NCBI GenBank assembly: GCA_030512335.1
Contig: JAULSU010000001.1
Span: 6,882,001-6,946,000, forward strand
Source of the DNA: Immersiella caudata
Lineage: Eukaryota; Ascomycota; Sordariomycetes; Sordariales; Lasiosphaeriaceae
DNA length: 64,000 nucleotides
Direction of reading: 5' to 3'
The notes beneath the pieces were generated by a model that worked only from the letters and a program-made list of their open reading frames with translations, was not told the origin of the DNA and made no database searches. A program made the translations under genes and the position numbers. Position 1 is the first letter of the stretch. Each line of letters begins with the position of its first letter. This document shows, piece by piece, positions 20,524-30,372 of this stretch.

Positions 20524-22002
20524 TCAGCTTCGAGCAGTAAGCTGCTGAATTTCCTCCTCAGTAAAGCCAAACAAGTGGAGCAAGTCCAACAGACTATCCC
20601 CATTGAGCCTCGTGTCCGCCTCCATTTGGACTCTCGGCTTCGCATTCCATGCCACACCTAGGCCTGCCGCTTCCATCATGAGCAAGTCGTTGGCGCCATC
20701 GCCAACAGCAACGACCTGTTCCAGGGCGACTCCCTCCTTCTTTGCAATCTCAAGAAGCAACTCGCGCTTCCGCTCCTTGCCAACGATGCGACCCTTCACC
20801 TCACCCGTCAACTTACCCGTTGCCTCGTCCGTCACCACCTCATTAGCATGGGCGTGATCAATACCCAGCTCGCCCGCCAGCCAGCCAGTCAGCGGCAAGA
20901 ACCCTCCCGAGAGAACCGCCGTCTTGACGCCAAGCCGCTTGAGAGCACGAATCAACTCCGGCACGCCATTCGTGACGTCCAGCACGGGTCTAAGCTCCTC
21001 AAAGATGGAAGTAGGCAAGCCAGTGAGAAGCTTAACCCTCTCACGGAAGGCCGAGTCGAACTCGAGCTCGCCTATCATGGCACGGTGTGTGATGTCGGCT
21101 ACGCGCGCAGCAAGATCGGGTGGGTCCTTGATCGTAGCCGCTAAGAGATCAATGACCTCCTGGGTGATGAGCGTGCTGTCCATGTCGAAGACGACCAGGC
21201 GCGGGTACCGCCTCCAAAGAGTATCAGACCGCAACGCCACATCGACGTTCCACTCGCGCTCGAAGCGGTAGATGAGCTCGTGCTTGCGCAGGTCAGCAAG
21301 GGAAAGGTAGTCGGGGGACGGCGCTGGCGAGAGGGTCAGCTCGACAACCTCTGGGTGGTGCTCATGCGAGGCGCCGAGCTTGAGGCAGCGGTGTCCCGAG
21401 GTTGGGTTTGCTGAGCCGGGCGGCAAAGGGAAGCTGGACATGAGGTGGAGGAAGGAGGTGATGCACATGGGCGAGATGTGCGACCCATAGAGATGGTCGA
21501 GCGGCTCGGGCTCGGAGGCGGGCGGTTCGAGAGGGAAGGTCTCGAGGCTGCTGCTCGGGGCCATGTTTGGCGGGATTTCGGAGTCGAGTGCTGCGAGCTT
21601 CGGGGAGTGCGGCGCCCTCGGTGAGGAGGGCACCTTGTTAGGCGACGGGATCGCATTCGACACGCGTGGCGCTGCTGATCTGTAGAACATAGTTGCGACA
21701 AGTCTCTCGGAACGGGTCCCCGGAGCAGGCGTGCAGTTAGGGTGCGACAGCTCGTGTGTTACGCCGCTCTCGACGATCTTCGGTGGGTTCTCTGGCGAAG
21801 GGATGCCGTTGAAGGGCGAAATCTGCCTCGGGGGTGAGATCTGGGCGGCCTGCATATCCTCAACCACAGTATCGATGCCATAGTGGTTCTCGGGCTTGTT
21901 CGGCGGGCGGTACTGCTGATGCTCTTTGAGGAACGAGCTGCTCCTCATGGCGGCTGTCATCGAGGGCCTCGCCTGTTTATCGGAGCCAGCATCGTCGGCC
22001 AT
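20524..22002 (-). CDS. SER2: Phosphoserine phosphatase
   Basis: Single exon, 492 aa. It dephosphorylates O-phosphoserine to serine, the last step of the phosphorylated serine pathway. The HAD-family core is clear. Motif I is VVFDMDSTLI (nucleophile Asp near residue 272), the cap-domain stretch is ARVADITHRAMIGELEFDSA, motif II is AVLSGGF, and motif IV is AVGDGANDLLMMEAAGLGVA. The catalytic half is preceded by about 240 residues, mostly Pro/Ser-rich and disordered, with a folded stretch LADLRKHELIYRFEREWNVD just before the core. Yeast Ser2 lacks most of this extension; long N-termini are usual in filamentous fungi. It is divergent from PAPS reductase, and the two genes serve serine and sulfide supply, the two inputs of cysteine synthesis. 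Confidence 0.95.
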   Translation of the reverse strand: MADDAGSDKQARPSMTAAMRSSSFLKEHQQYRPPNKPENHYGIDTVVEDMQAAQISPPRQISPFNGIPSPENPPKIVESGVTHELSHPNCTPAPGTRSERLVATMFYRSAAPRVSNAIPSPNKVPSSPRAPHSPKLAALDSEIPPNMAPSSSLETFPLEPPASEPEPLDHLYGSHISPMCITSFLHLMSSFPLPPGSANPTSGHRCLKLGASHEHHPEVVELTLSPAPSPDYLSLADLRKHELIYRFEREWNVDVALRSDTLWRRYPRLVVFDMDSTLITQEVIDLLAATIKDPPDLAARVADITHRAMIGELEFDSAFRERVKLLTGLPTSIFEELRPVLDVTNGVPELIRALKRLGVKTAVLSGGFLPLTGWLAGELGIDHAHANEVVTDEATGKLTGEVKGRIVGKERKRELLLEIAKKEGVALEQVVAVGDGANDLLMMEAAGLGVAWNAKPRVQMEADTRLNGDSLLDLLHLFGFTEEEIQQLTARS

Positions 22003-23682
22003 GATGGCTACGGCTTTGTTTGGTAGGTTGTTTGGCTAACAAGAACCTGATGTGTTACTTGCGCGGCAGAGCACCGCTGCTGTCGAATCCTTGGCTCGCC
22101 GAGTTTTCTACCTCGTCAGCTTCTCTGAGATCCCTAGCACGACTGCTACAGTAGCTTCAAACCCGTTCTTGAGGCTTTTCAAAGGGGCAGCGGCCATCGG
22201 AAGCCCCACCACGGGACGTTCTGAGCCGCTACCCCGCTATCAAAACTGCCCCTCATTGTGCACAACGTCACTGTGGAACTCGGACAAGTCTGACGTCCCG
22301 AAACTTGGAACTGTGAAACATGGTCAACCTAAGGTCGATAAAAATTATCACCGCTTTCGAGGTGGACTGCTCCCCTCAGATATAAAACTGTCAAGCTAGT
22401 ACCACACCATGCAGATCGTCACGGTTCCCATCTCGGAACGACAGGGCATCCAGCGCCGGGGCTGCAGCTCGACAAATACCGCCGCGCGCCTCTTGGACGC
22501 CAGGGCACGGGATAGTGTATTTTATCGCCAGAAGCCTCCGTGGGATGGCCCGGAGCCGGAGAATTTACCCAACCTCAATCCGGGCTGCTTGGCAACCCCC
22601 GTGACTTCCCAAAATCTTTCTTTGTGTTGGTGGGACGGGACTGGCGCTCTTGGAACAACACACCTGGCCCGAGCGTGCTCTCCCACTCGGGCAGGCTGCG
22701 CTGTAGGTCGTGGCGATTTTCGGTCTACAAATTGATACGTAAGCATGTCGGCACGTGTAGAGACTCTCCCACGCTGCAAAACAATTTGCCTGGCGGTTAG
22801 GTCCCGAACGTGGGTGTCCCGCGACGGAGATGGCCGTGTTGTGTAATTGTAATCGGGTTGAGAAGGTCTAGGTGACATCACCGAGGCTTTCGGAACACAC
22901 TCCCTGGATGACTAAGCTCGATAGTCTACGTGCAACACCTGTCAAGACGTCAGTTAGAACAACCGAAGACGATTAACCACCTCGAGCGGCAATCGAAAAA
23001 ACGTCCGAGGCGTTGCGGCGCCGATGATTCTAGAGAGACATCATGGCCGCCTGGGAGTGCGCTCTTTCTGGCAAGCGCGAGGGTCAGACGGTTGGGCCCC
23101 CACAGAAATCCGGGCAGATTGACCAATCAGAAGGGCTCTAGATGTCGTGATCAGCCTCCCTGAAAACACCACCACTCCGGTCAAAGTTTGAAGAGCGCAT
23201 CCCTGAGTATTGCGCCGCCCTGGGACGCACTCTGATGGCAGCCAGCCCGCGCAGGCCCCATCTCAACTGAGGAAGGAGCCAATACCAAGCCTCAGCTTGA
23301 GATCGGATTACCTCCCCAGGTCTCTCCCATACTCGAGACACCACAATGACTAATGTCAGAGGTTTGTGCCCGTCCGCCCTTCCCCGGAGAACCGATCCCA
23401 TTTCGCAATAACGGATATTGCCCTCAGAGAGTCGACCCGGTTCGGCCTTCTAGTGTTGCCCACGGGCTCCTCTTTCTCCTTCCAAGACCCTTTATTACCA
23501 ACCCAGGCCCCCCCCCTCATTCATCCTCTTCCCAAACCCCTCTTCCAAGTTCAAATCCCCCCCCCCAGCCAACATCGTTGTTCTGCAGTTGCCCGTTGTC
23601 TGTCCCTGTCCTAAATCACTCGTCCCAACCCACACCACAAGCACTGCCTCTCCCACTCGAGACTCTGCCCTCGCTTCGCAAC
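22003..23682. other. Divergent promoter region, SER2 / PAPS reductase
   Basis: 1.7 kb with no credible gene. The last 200 bp is C/T-rich, typical of a fungal 5' UTR. I searched by eye for the CYS3 consensus ATGRYRYCAT and found none here. Confidence 0.5.
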
Positions 23683-24594
23683 ATGGATTCGGCTCTCCGA
23701 ACAGAGACATCTTCCCAGTCGTCCTCCCCTCGCCTGGAACCTGTCATGGATATCAAGATGGACGACACCGCATCAGTTGACTCCGGGTTCGCTTCGGGTA
23801 ACTCGTCGAGAAGCGGCCTGCCTCTGGTATCCTTCACCCACGCTCACCTCAAATACCTCAACAAGCAGCTAGAGAGCATGGGCCCCATGGATATCCTCCG
23901 CTTCTGCAGACTTCTTTTCCCCAACCTCTACCAGACCACCGCTTTCGGCTTGACTGGCCTCGTCACTCTCGATATGCTGTCCAAGCTCCAGGCGGAACAA
24001 CCTGGGTCCCAACCGATCGATCTGATCTTTCTCGACACCCTGTACCACTTCAAAGAGACATACGACCTTGTAGAGCGCGTCAAGGCCCGTTACAACGTCA
24101 AAGTCCACGCCTTCAAGCCCGCCGAAGTCGACACAGTTGAGCAATTCGAGGAGCTCTACGGCGAGAAGTTGTACGAAATGTCTTCGGATCTGTACGACTG
24201 GATTGCCAAGGTTGAGCCACAACAGCGCTCCTACGAGACGCTTAAGGTGGCTGCCGTTCTCACCGGCCGCCGTCGATCTCAGGGTGGACAAAGAGGCGAC
24301 ATCCCTGTCATCGAGATCGACGAGGAGCGCGGCATTGTCAAGATCAACCCTCTTGTTAACTGGACCTTCCGCGAAGTTAAGGCCTATGTTGACGAACACA
24401 ATGTGCCGTACAACGCTCTCCTGGACCGGGGATACAAGTCCGTCGGAGATTGGCACTCGACTGTCCCGGTGGGCGAGGGCGAAGATGAGCGGGCCGGTCG
24501 GTGGAAGGGCCAGAACAAGACGGAGTGCGGCATCCACAACAAGAGGTCAAAATACAACCAGTTCGTCCAGCTGCCACAATCAGTGTCGGCGTAA
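23683..24594 (+). CDS. MET16: PAPS reductase (thioredoxin-dependent)
   Basis: Single exon, 303 aa. It reduces PAPS to sulfite and PAP using thioredoxin, the step after APS kinase. It belongs to the adenine nucleotide alpha-hydrolase-like fold. Visible signatures: TTAFGLTGLVTLDMLSK (nucleotide-binding region), IDLIFLDTLYHFKETYDL, AVLTGRRRSQGG (substrate-binding arginines), INPLVNWTFREVKAYVDEHN and the C-terminal KTECGIHNKR near residue 281, whose cysteine is the catalytic nucleophile. It lacks the extra cysteine pairs of iron-sulfur APS reductases, so it is the PAPS-specific type. The ATG at 23683 is chosen because the frame upstream is C-rich, UTR-like sequence without an ATG. N-terminal ~45 residues are Ser/Thr-rich and poorly conserved. 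Confidence 0.96.
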   Translation: MDSALRTETSSQSSSPRLEPVMDIKMDDTASVDSGFASGNSSRSGLPLVSFTHAHLKYLNKQLESMGPMDILRFCRLLFPNLYQTTAFGLTGLVTLDMLSKLQAEQPGSQPIDLIFLDTLYHFKETYDLVERVKARYNVKVHAFKPAEVDTVEQFEELYGEKLYEMSSDLYDWIAKVEPQQRSYETLKVAAVLTGRRRSQGGQRGDIPVIEIDEERGIVKINPLVNWTFREVKAYVDEHNVPYNALLDRGYKSVGDWHSTVPVGEGEDERAGRWKGQNKTECGIHNKRSKYNQFVQLPQSVSA

Positions 24595-26023
24595 TCTGGC
24601 GGTGGTTACGACGGCAGGGGGATCCGTCGGACCCTTGATGATGATGAATGACTATGATTTGATTAGTTGCTGCACAGAGAATGGAGGTAACGGGGTAGAT
24701 GAAATGAAATTCGGCGCATGGGGGCGTTTTAGGGGAACATATAGGCCGGCGCTCTCATCCACAACACCCGCGGAGGGGAAGATAGTGGCATCCATCAGCA
24801 TATACCATAAATTGCTAGTTTATCAAAGAAATAAGTTAACCACATCGTGAGCACCGAGCGTGAATAGGGAGGTGGTTCGAAGTTGATCTTGGGGGCGAAG
24901 TTGGAGCTCCAAGTCGATTTCAGCGAGTCCCGTGAGTCGATCTTGCTATAATGCGGGGAGCTATGTGTTGATTGGAGGTGTCACCAGTTGGCGACCCATC
25001 TTCTCCTCCGGCCTGCATCGTAATGCCGGCGCTATCCATGAACCTCGGGTCTGAAAGCAACAAGAGGAGGTCTTCACATTTCTGGTCGTTCAAACCCCTG
25101 TCAACCACATCAGCCTCCAATTCCCTGGTCTTCTTATCGATACGGAGTACCCCAGATTCTAAGCGGTGTGCGCACAGATCACAACAAAAGCTGCCATTTA
25201 ATTGGCCACTCACCTTGCCTCACCTTCCCCATCTTCTCTATCCGGGGGCACATGTTGCCGTTTCACCTCGCCACCCAAGACGTAGACAACCAACATCAGA
25301 TTTCCACTGCATCTCCCCACAGAACAATCTCCAAAAACCTGCAAAAATCCAACCTCAAGCGAGTGTCATCCCCGTCCTCCCCCATCCCCATCTCCCTTCT
25401 AGAAGCCGACTCTCCTCCCCGTAGTCTGCAAGGCACGCGCCTGATCTACATCCACGCCTGACGTCTGACGTCTGGAGCTTCACCTTCAACGTCGCTTCGT
25501 CATGCACGGACGCGGGCTCCCCTTACCCTACCGGATTCAGCCGAGATCTGTATTTTCCCCTTCCTGATCGACGCCGCCTCACAAGTGTGTCTTTTTTTTT
25601 TCTTCCGACGGATGTGCTCAGTCGGGGATAGCGGGGAATTTTGGGCTTTTATGGAGACTCTTTTGTTTCTCTTCCCCGGGGGGTTGAGATGTTAGATCTT
25701 GCCGATCGTCGGCGGGGATGAAGTTCAGGTGAACTCAGGGGTGTTGCGAACTTAGCCGCAGGTGTCTCATTGGGTTGCTGATGGGATGCACCACGGCTGT
25801 GGGTGTTGCCGCCTCCCGAGAGATGTGACTTTTTTGGTGGGTTTCGTGATGGTTGGAGCCGGTGTGGCCGGTGGCATTGGCGGGTTTCTGGCGTTGTCTG
25901 GGCGCTGGGCATCGGGGAATATATTGTGAGGTGTGCCGTCGTCAACTTTTTTGGTGTTGGTGTTTTACTCTCTCTTTCTGGTTGCTCTGTACAAGTGTTC
26001 TGAATTGGATTCAGTTGATCAAA
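24595..26023. other. Intergenic
   Basis: 1.4 kb holding the PAPS reductase 3' UTR and the promoter of the fasciclin gene. Several short frames on both strands overlap and look spurious. Confidence 0.5.
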
Positions 26024-27263
26024 ATGCGTCTCTCACATTTGTTGCCGCTTGGCCTAGTGGCTTGCGTGTCTGCTCAGTCTCTTCTCGATGTCCTAGCAGC
26101 TAATCAAGGAAATTTGAGCACTCTCAGCAGTAGGTTCCCAACTTTGGACTTGGTTTGACTCGTCACTGACGCTTGCTGCTCCAGCTCTTTTACAAACTGT
26201 CCCCGACATTGTCCAAATGCTCTCAACAGCACAGAATGTCACTATCCTCGCCCCATCAAACGATGCCTTTGCAAGGCTCATGGCTCGCAATCCACGGTCG
26301 GCCGAGCTGACGCGGAATCCTCGGCTCTTGACGGGTGTTTTGCAATACCATGTCTTGGTTGGGAGATTGCCAGCAAGCGAGTTCTCGACGGTCCCTAAGT
26401 TCCAGCCTACTTTGCTCGACACTCCTTTCGCCAATGTAACCGGCGGCCAGCGGGTTCAACTCACGTTTGTCAACAATACAGCCATGGTATTTAGCGGTTA
26501 CAAACAGGCAGCAAATGTTGTGATGGCAGATGTGGCCTTCAGCGGCGGCCTCATCCACATTATCGACAACGTCCTTACCGTCCCAGCCAACCCAGCGCAA
26601 ACTGCAATCAACACGGGGCTCACATCTCTGGCTGGAGCTCTGACGACAGCCCAATTAGCGGATGGCGTCAACAGTTTAACCGACATCACGATTTTCGCGC
26701 CAACAAATGATGCTTTTGAGGCCATTGGATCCGCAGTCGGGACGCTTTCACCACAGACACTTGCCGGTATTCTCGCATATCATGTTCTCACCAACCAAAT
26801 TCAATTCAGCACGAGCTTGATCGCGGCTGGAAATCCGGCGACGTTCATGACGGCCCAGGGTACCAACATCACAATCCGCAGAGAGAACGGGGCGCTGTTT
26901 GTCAACTCCGCGAGAGTTCTGATTCCAGATATTCTGACTACCAACGGCATAGTTCATGTGATTGACAAGTGAGTGCCCCCACCTTCTCGGAGAGGACGTA
27001 GAAGTTGGGAGGTTTCACTAACACCTCGCAGCGTCCTTAACCCAAACAACGCAAGCGTGTCTCCGGATACAGGTGCTGCAACGCAAGCTCCCGCTTTTGT
27101 CGGTGTCACATCGGTGATCAACTCCCCATTTACTACTGGCATCGTCCCCGCCTCAACATTTGTACCAGCAAATGTCCCTCTCAACGCAGGGGCAGCCAGC
27201 GCCGTCCCGGTTCTGAGCATGCTCGTGGCTGCAGGCGCGGCGCTGCTGGCGGCGAGGCTGTAA
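26024..27263 (+). CDS. Secreted fasciclin (FAS1) protein, probably GPI-anchored
   Basis: Model: join(26024..26129, 26185..26968, 27032..27263), 373 aa. A signal peptide (MRLSHLLPLGLVACVSA) is followed by two FAS1 domains, about residues 18-167 and 168-300. Each has the H1 and H2 motifs: VTILAPSNDAFARL and GLIHIIDNVLTVP in the first, ITIFAPTNDAFEAIG and GIVHVIDNVLNP in the second. The second intron splits the last motif (VID|N), which confirms the join. A Ser/Thr/Pro/Ala linker and a hydrophobic C-terminus (VPVLSMLVAAGAALLAARL) with small residues ahead of it suggest a GPI anchor. FAS1 proteins act in cell adhesion or the cell wall. Introns are 55 and 63 nt. Confidence 0.93.
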
Positions 27264-27775
27264 TCTCAACAGAAAGAAAGACACTTAATTTCTGGAGCGA
27301 GTCTTATTTTGGCTTTATTTGAGCTTTCCCGATACCCCTGCGTGGCAGATGAGTGCACATTTGGTTGGTCAGGAGCGATATCATAATGGCACGTAATCTA
27401 ATATCTTCTATTCGTAATGTCATAGATCGAGATAGTACTATTAGCAGAGATTTGCTGTTCGTTTTTATCATTTCTTGCTCCCCCACTTGTAAACTGGAAA
27501 CTGGGCTTCCGGAAGTCAGGATCCACTGCTCCCCCTGTATGACAACACAACACCGACAACCAACAAGTAACATAGCACGCAGCAAACACCAAATTTTACC
27601 AGTACGACCAAAGACGATAAGAGAGCACCTAAAACCGCAAAAGGCCAAGGCAAAGAAGCAAGAAAAAAAACATATAACACTAGGGATTTGCTGGTCGTCA
27701 TCACCTAACTACCAGTCTGGCCCCCACTAAAACTGTCTATGGAAAAGGAGGTCCCAAAACCTGATGCTTTAAGGT
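27264..27775. other. Intergenic
   Basis: 3' UTR of the fasciclin gene and spacer before the FunK1 relic. Nothing recognised. Confidence 0.5.
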
Positions 27776-28582
27776 TTAGAAACAGAGTCCATTTTTCCTC
27801 TCCTCCCTCCCAGACCCTTGCTGGAGAATTTTCCTCATTCTAGAATCTAGCTCTTCATCTTCACGTGCCCACGGCCTATCATTAGGAAAGACGACTTTTC
27901 GCAGTCTCTTCAACAGCGGGACAAGTAGCGCGTAGTATAACGTGAAGTTGTCGGTGATTGTCCTGATGAAAATAGACTCCTTTGCCACAACACCGAGTTT
28001 CATCGCCGCTAACTCCTCTGTGTTGACGTAGTTCCACTGGTCGAGCCGTGTAACAACCCTGGACTCGTCCGTCCCAGTGTAATGAATGCATATCCAAAAT
28101 AGCACCCAAAAGAATGACTCAAGATCGTGCATGAAGGAATGCTGCTGCTCGCCTACAAGGGCGCCGATGGCCATAAAAGCCCTGGTGCCCATCTTCCCCC
28201 TTGCACCCGACACAGCGCCCCGTCCCTCCTCGACAGCCAGATCGGGATCGATCAGGAACGAGGACCAAGACGGGTTGTCTTCATCCTCATTCACCATGAG
28301 ATTATTAATAGAGATATCTCGCTGAAGGATACCAGCCTCCGTCCGTAAGGATTGACGCCCTTGAATGCAGCACTCAAGTGCCTGTAGGAGGATGACCTGA
28401 GGGCTTGCCTTGTAGATGGGCGTTCCACAGTCGCGTAGGAATGATACGTCGATGGACTCGATTGGGTAGCGCTGGAGGGGTTGGACGCGCCATGATGCTC
28501 TGGCGAGACGGACGGGAGCTATGCTTTCGTGGTTGTTTGGGTTATGGGAGAGGATTATGAAGTGGTGGTGGCGCTTGCGCAA
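27776..28582 (-). pseudogene. FunK1-type protein kinase fragment (C-terminal lobe)
   Basis: 268 open codons. The catalytic loop reads LQRDISINNLMVNEDED, close to the fungal FunK1 form of HRDxxxxN, with LIDPDLAV for the DFG region, then GTRAFMAIGAL and the diagnostic HDLESFFWVLFWICIHY. The N-lobe (glycine loop, lysine, about 400 residues in full-length relatives) is missing. The frame has no ATG at its start and runs upstream into a different gene relic. A truncated, non-functional copy is the simplest reading; an unseen upstream exon is possible but nothing in the next kilobase matches. Confidence 0.7.
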
Positions 28583-28599
28583 CCGTCGCGCAGCAGCAC

Positions 28600-29177
28600 T
28601 CTGTGGGCAGAGTACACACTGGACTGTTCACTCTCCCGCCCTTCTATGCTCTGCACAAGTCCAAAGAAGACTGTGAAACCAACTGCAACCCAGAGGGCAT
28701 ACCATTGCGTTCCCTCTCGCCGGTCGTACCATCATTGACGCAGCGTATTTGGCCTTGCTTGGTCAAACACAAGCTTCAGCCGCACTAGCCTGCTGTGCCA
28801 GAACTGGCACGTGTCGATATCGGTCATGGCCCAAGGTCCACAAGCCAGTACGCCGGGATCTGCGTCTGTCACGGACGGTTTGATGCGCTTGTAATACCAA
28901 TATTTGCCTTCCCTGTACCCATTTGTTTTGCGGGAACAGAAGGGCGAGCGCTTGGAAGGTCTCGTTTATAAATCCATCGGGAAAGTAAGGATGAGCTTGG
29001 TTTTTGAGAAAAGAGGCGTGGTGAAAGATCATGACGGTAGTCTCGCCCTTCAACATCGGTCATCTTCAGGTGGCCGAGTAGGTTGTTGGTGGGCTCGACC
29101 TCGAGGCCAGCAATGGCGTCCAAATTTCGAGCGGCGACGTTGATGTCTACGATGGCACCCTTGTTCGGGATATCCAA
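28600..29177 (-). pseudogene. Relic of a widespread fungal membrane protein family
   Basis: Three pieces in different frames keep the order seen in a large uncharacterised fungal family that ends in a membrane helix. Piece one: GAIVDINVAARNLDAIAG and TNNLLGHLKMTDVEG. Piece two: GETTVMIFHHASFLKNQ and FPDGFINETFQALALLFPQN. Piece three: QFWHSRLVRLKLVFDQAKPN, then a TGA where relatives have Trp, then WYDRREGTQWYALWVA and GFTVFFGLVQSIEG. Two frameshifts plus a Trp-to-stop change make it a pseudogene. The family name is not known to me; recognition is from the conserved C-terminal block. Confidence 0.65.
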
Positions 29178-30372
29178 AGGCGAGATATTCCATCGACATC
29201 TTCACCGCATTTCTACAGAAAGGGTTGCACGCATCATTCCCGGTCTTGTTTCGGTTTCTATCCGGACAGTATCTCGCGGCTTGGTGAAGGGCTGGCTGGC
29301 TGGATGGCCGACCTACAGTGTGTGCTGGTGTTGTGTTGGCCCAGTATCAAAGCACCCTCGAGAAGGGGTTGTGCCACCCCTGCCCTCACATACAAGCAAC
29401 AAACTCCAAACAACAAAGTCACGAAAAAAGACCAAGCCAAACTCTTCTCCAATGTCTTGTCTCCCTCTTCAAGTCACAACACAACGATTGTCGTTGCTAC
29501 GCTAGGAACTGCCCAATTCGCGCCGTCGAGCTTCCAGCGTACAGATCACCAACATCCAACTACCCACCCCCGTTGGCGCTTTCACCCACTCATCACCCAC
29601 CCCTTACCAACTTCCCTCTTATCCCCTATCATGATTGGCAAATAATTCCCGGCCCCCTTGTCCCACCCTCATCTTGGGTGTATCCGGCTACACCGGTAAG
29701 AACGAGTGACTGCTGCACGAGTGCGGGGCCGATTCGATCCGTGGAACGGGGACGCGCCTAGATAAGAACTGGTAATGGTGGATACTGAAAATAAGATGTG
29801 TCGTGCCGGCGCACGCACGCGCTACGCCGTACATGGTTGAGATGGAGTTTAAGTTTGGGAAGGGAGGGATGCAAATATAGACTGGGGCGTTTGTTTGGTT
29901 TTTTTTGGTGTGGGGAAAGGGGGGGGTTCAGGGGTAACTCACAATGGCATCAAGAATCATGCCCAGAGAACACCATGGCAGAGTCAAGACTGGGATTACT
30001 CATTCGTCGTCTTATTGAAAAGAGCCAGGCATTTTCGCCCTGTATATAGAATACATGATACACATGGTATAAGAAAATCGCTCGCTCGCTCGCTGGTAAT
30101 AGATCGCAACCCGGTAGATCGCTAGGCCACCATTCATGGTCAGACCTTTAAAACACCATGGTATCTCTCATCTCTTTCCTTTCGTACCCGGTCAATCCAC
30201 CGTCAAACGCCATGCGTAGCAGCAAAGGTGCCTCCGCCCAACTCGGTCTTCTTGACCGGTTTTGTTCGACCGCTGCGGTCTTATTATGTATGATGTGTAT
30301 ATATGTCCTTCCATGCCAACGAGACTCTTGTTCCACTTGAGTCTCCGGGGTATTAGTACAAATCCTCCTTCC
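29178..30372. other. Intergenic
   Basis: 1.2 kb between the relics and the ferric reductase stop codon. Contains short CGCTCGCTCGCT-type repeats near 30076; no gene recognised. Confidence 0.5.
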
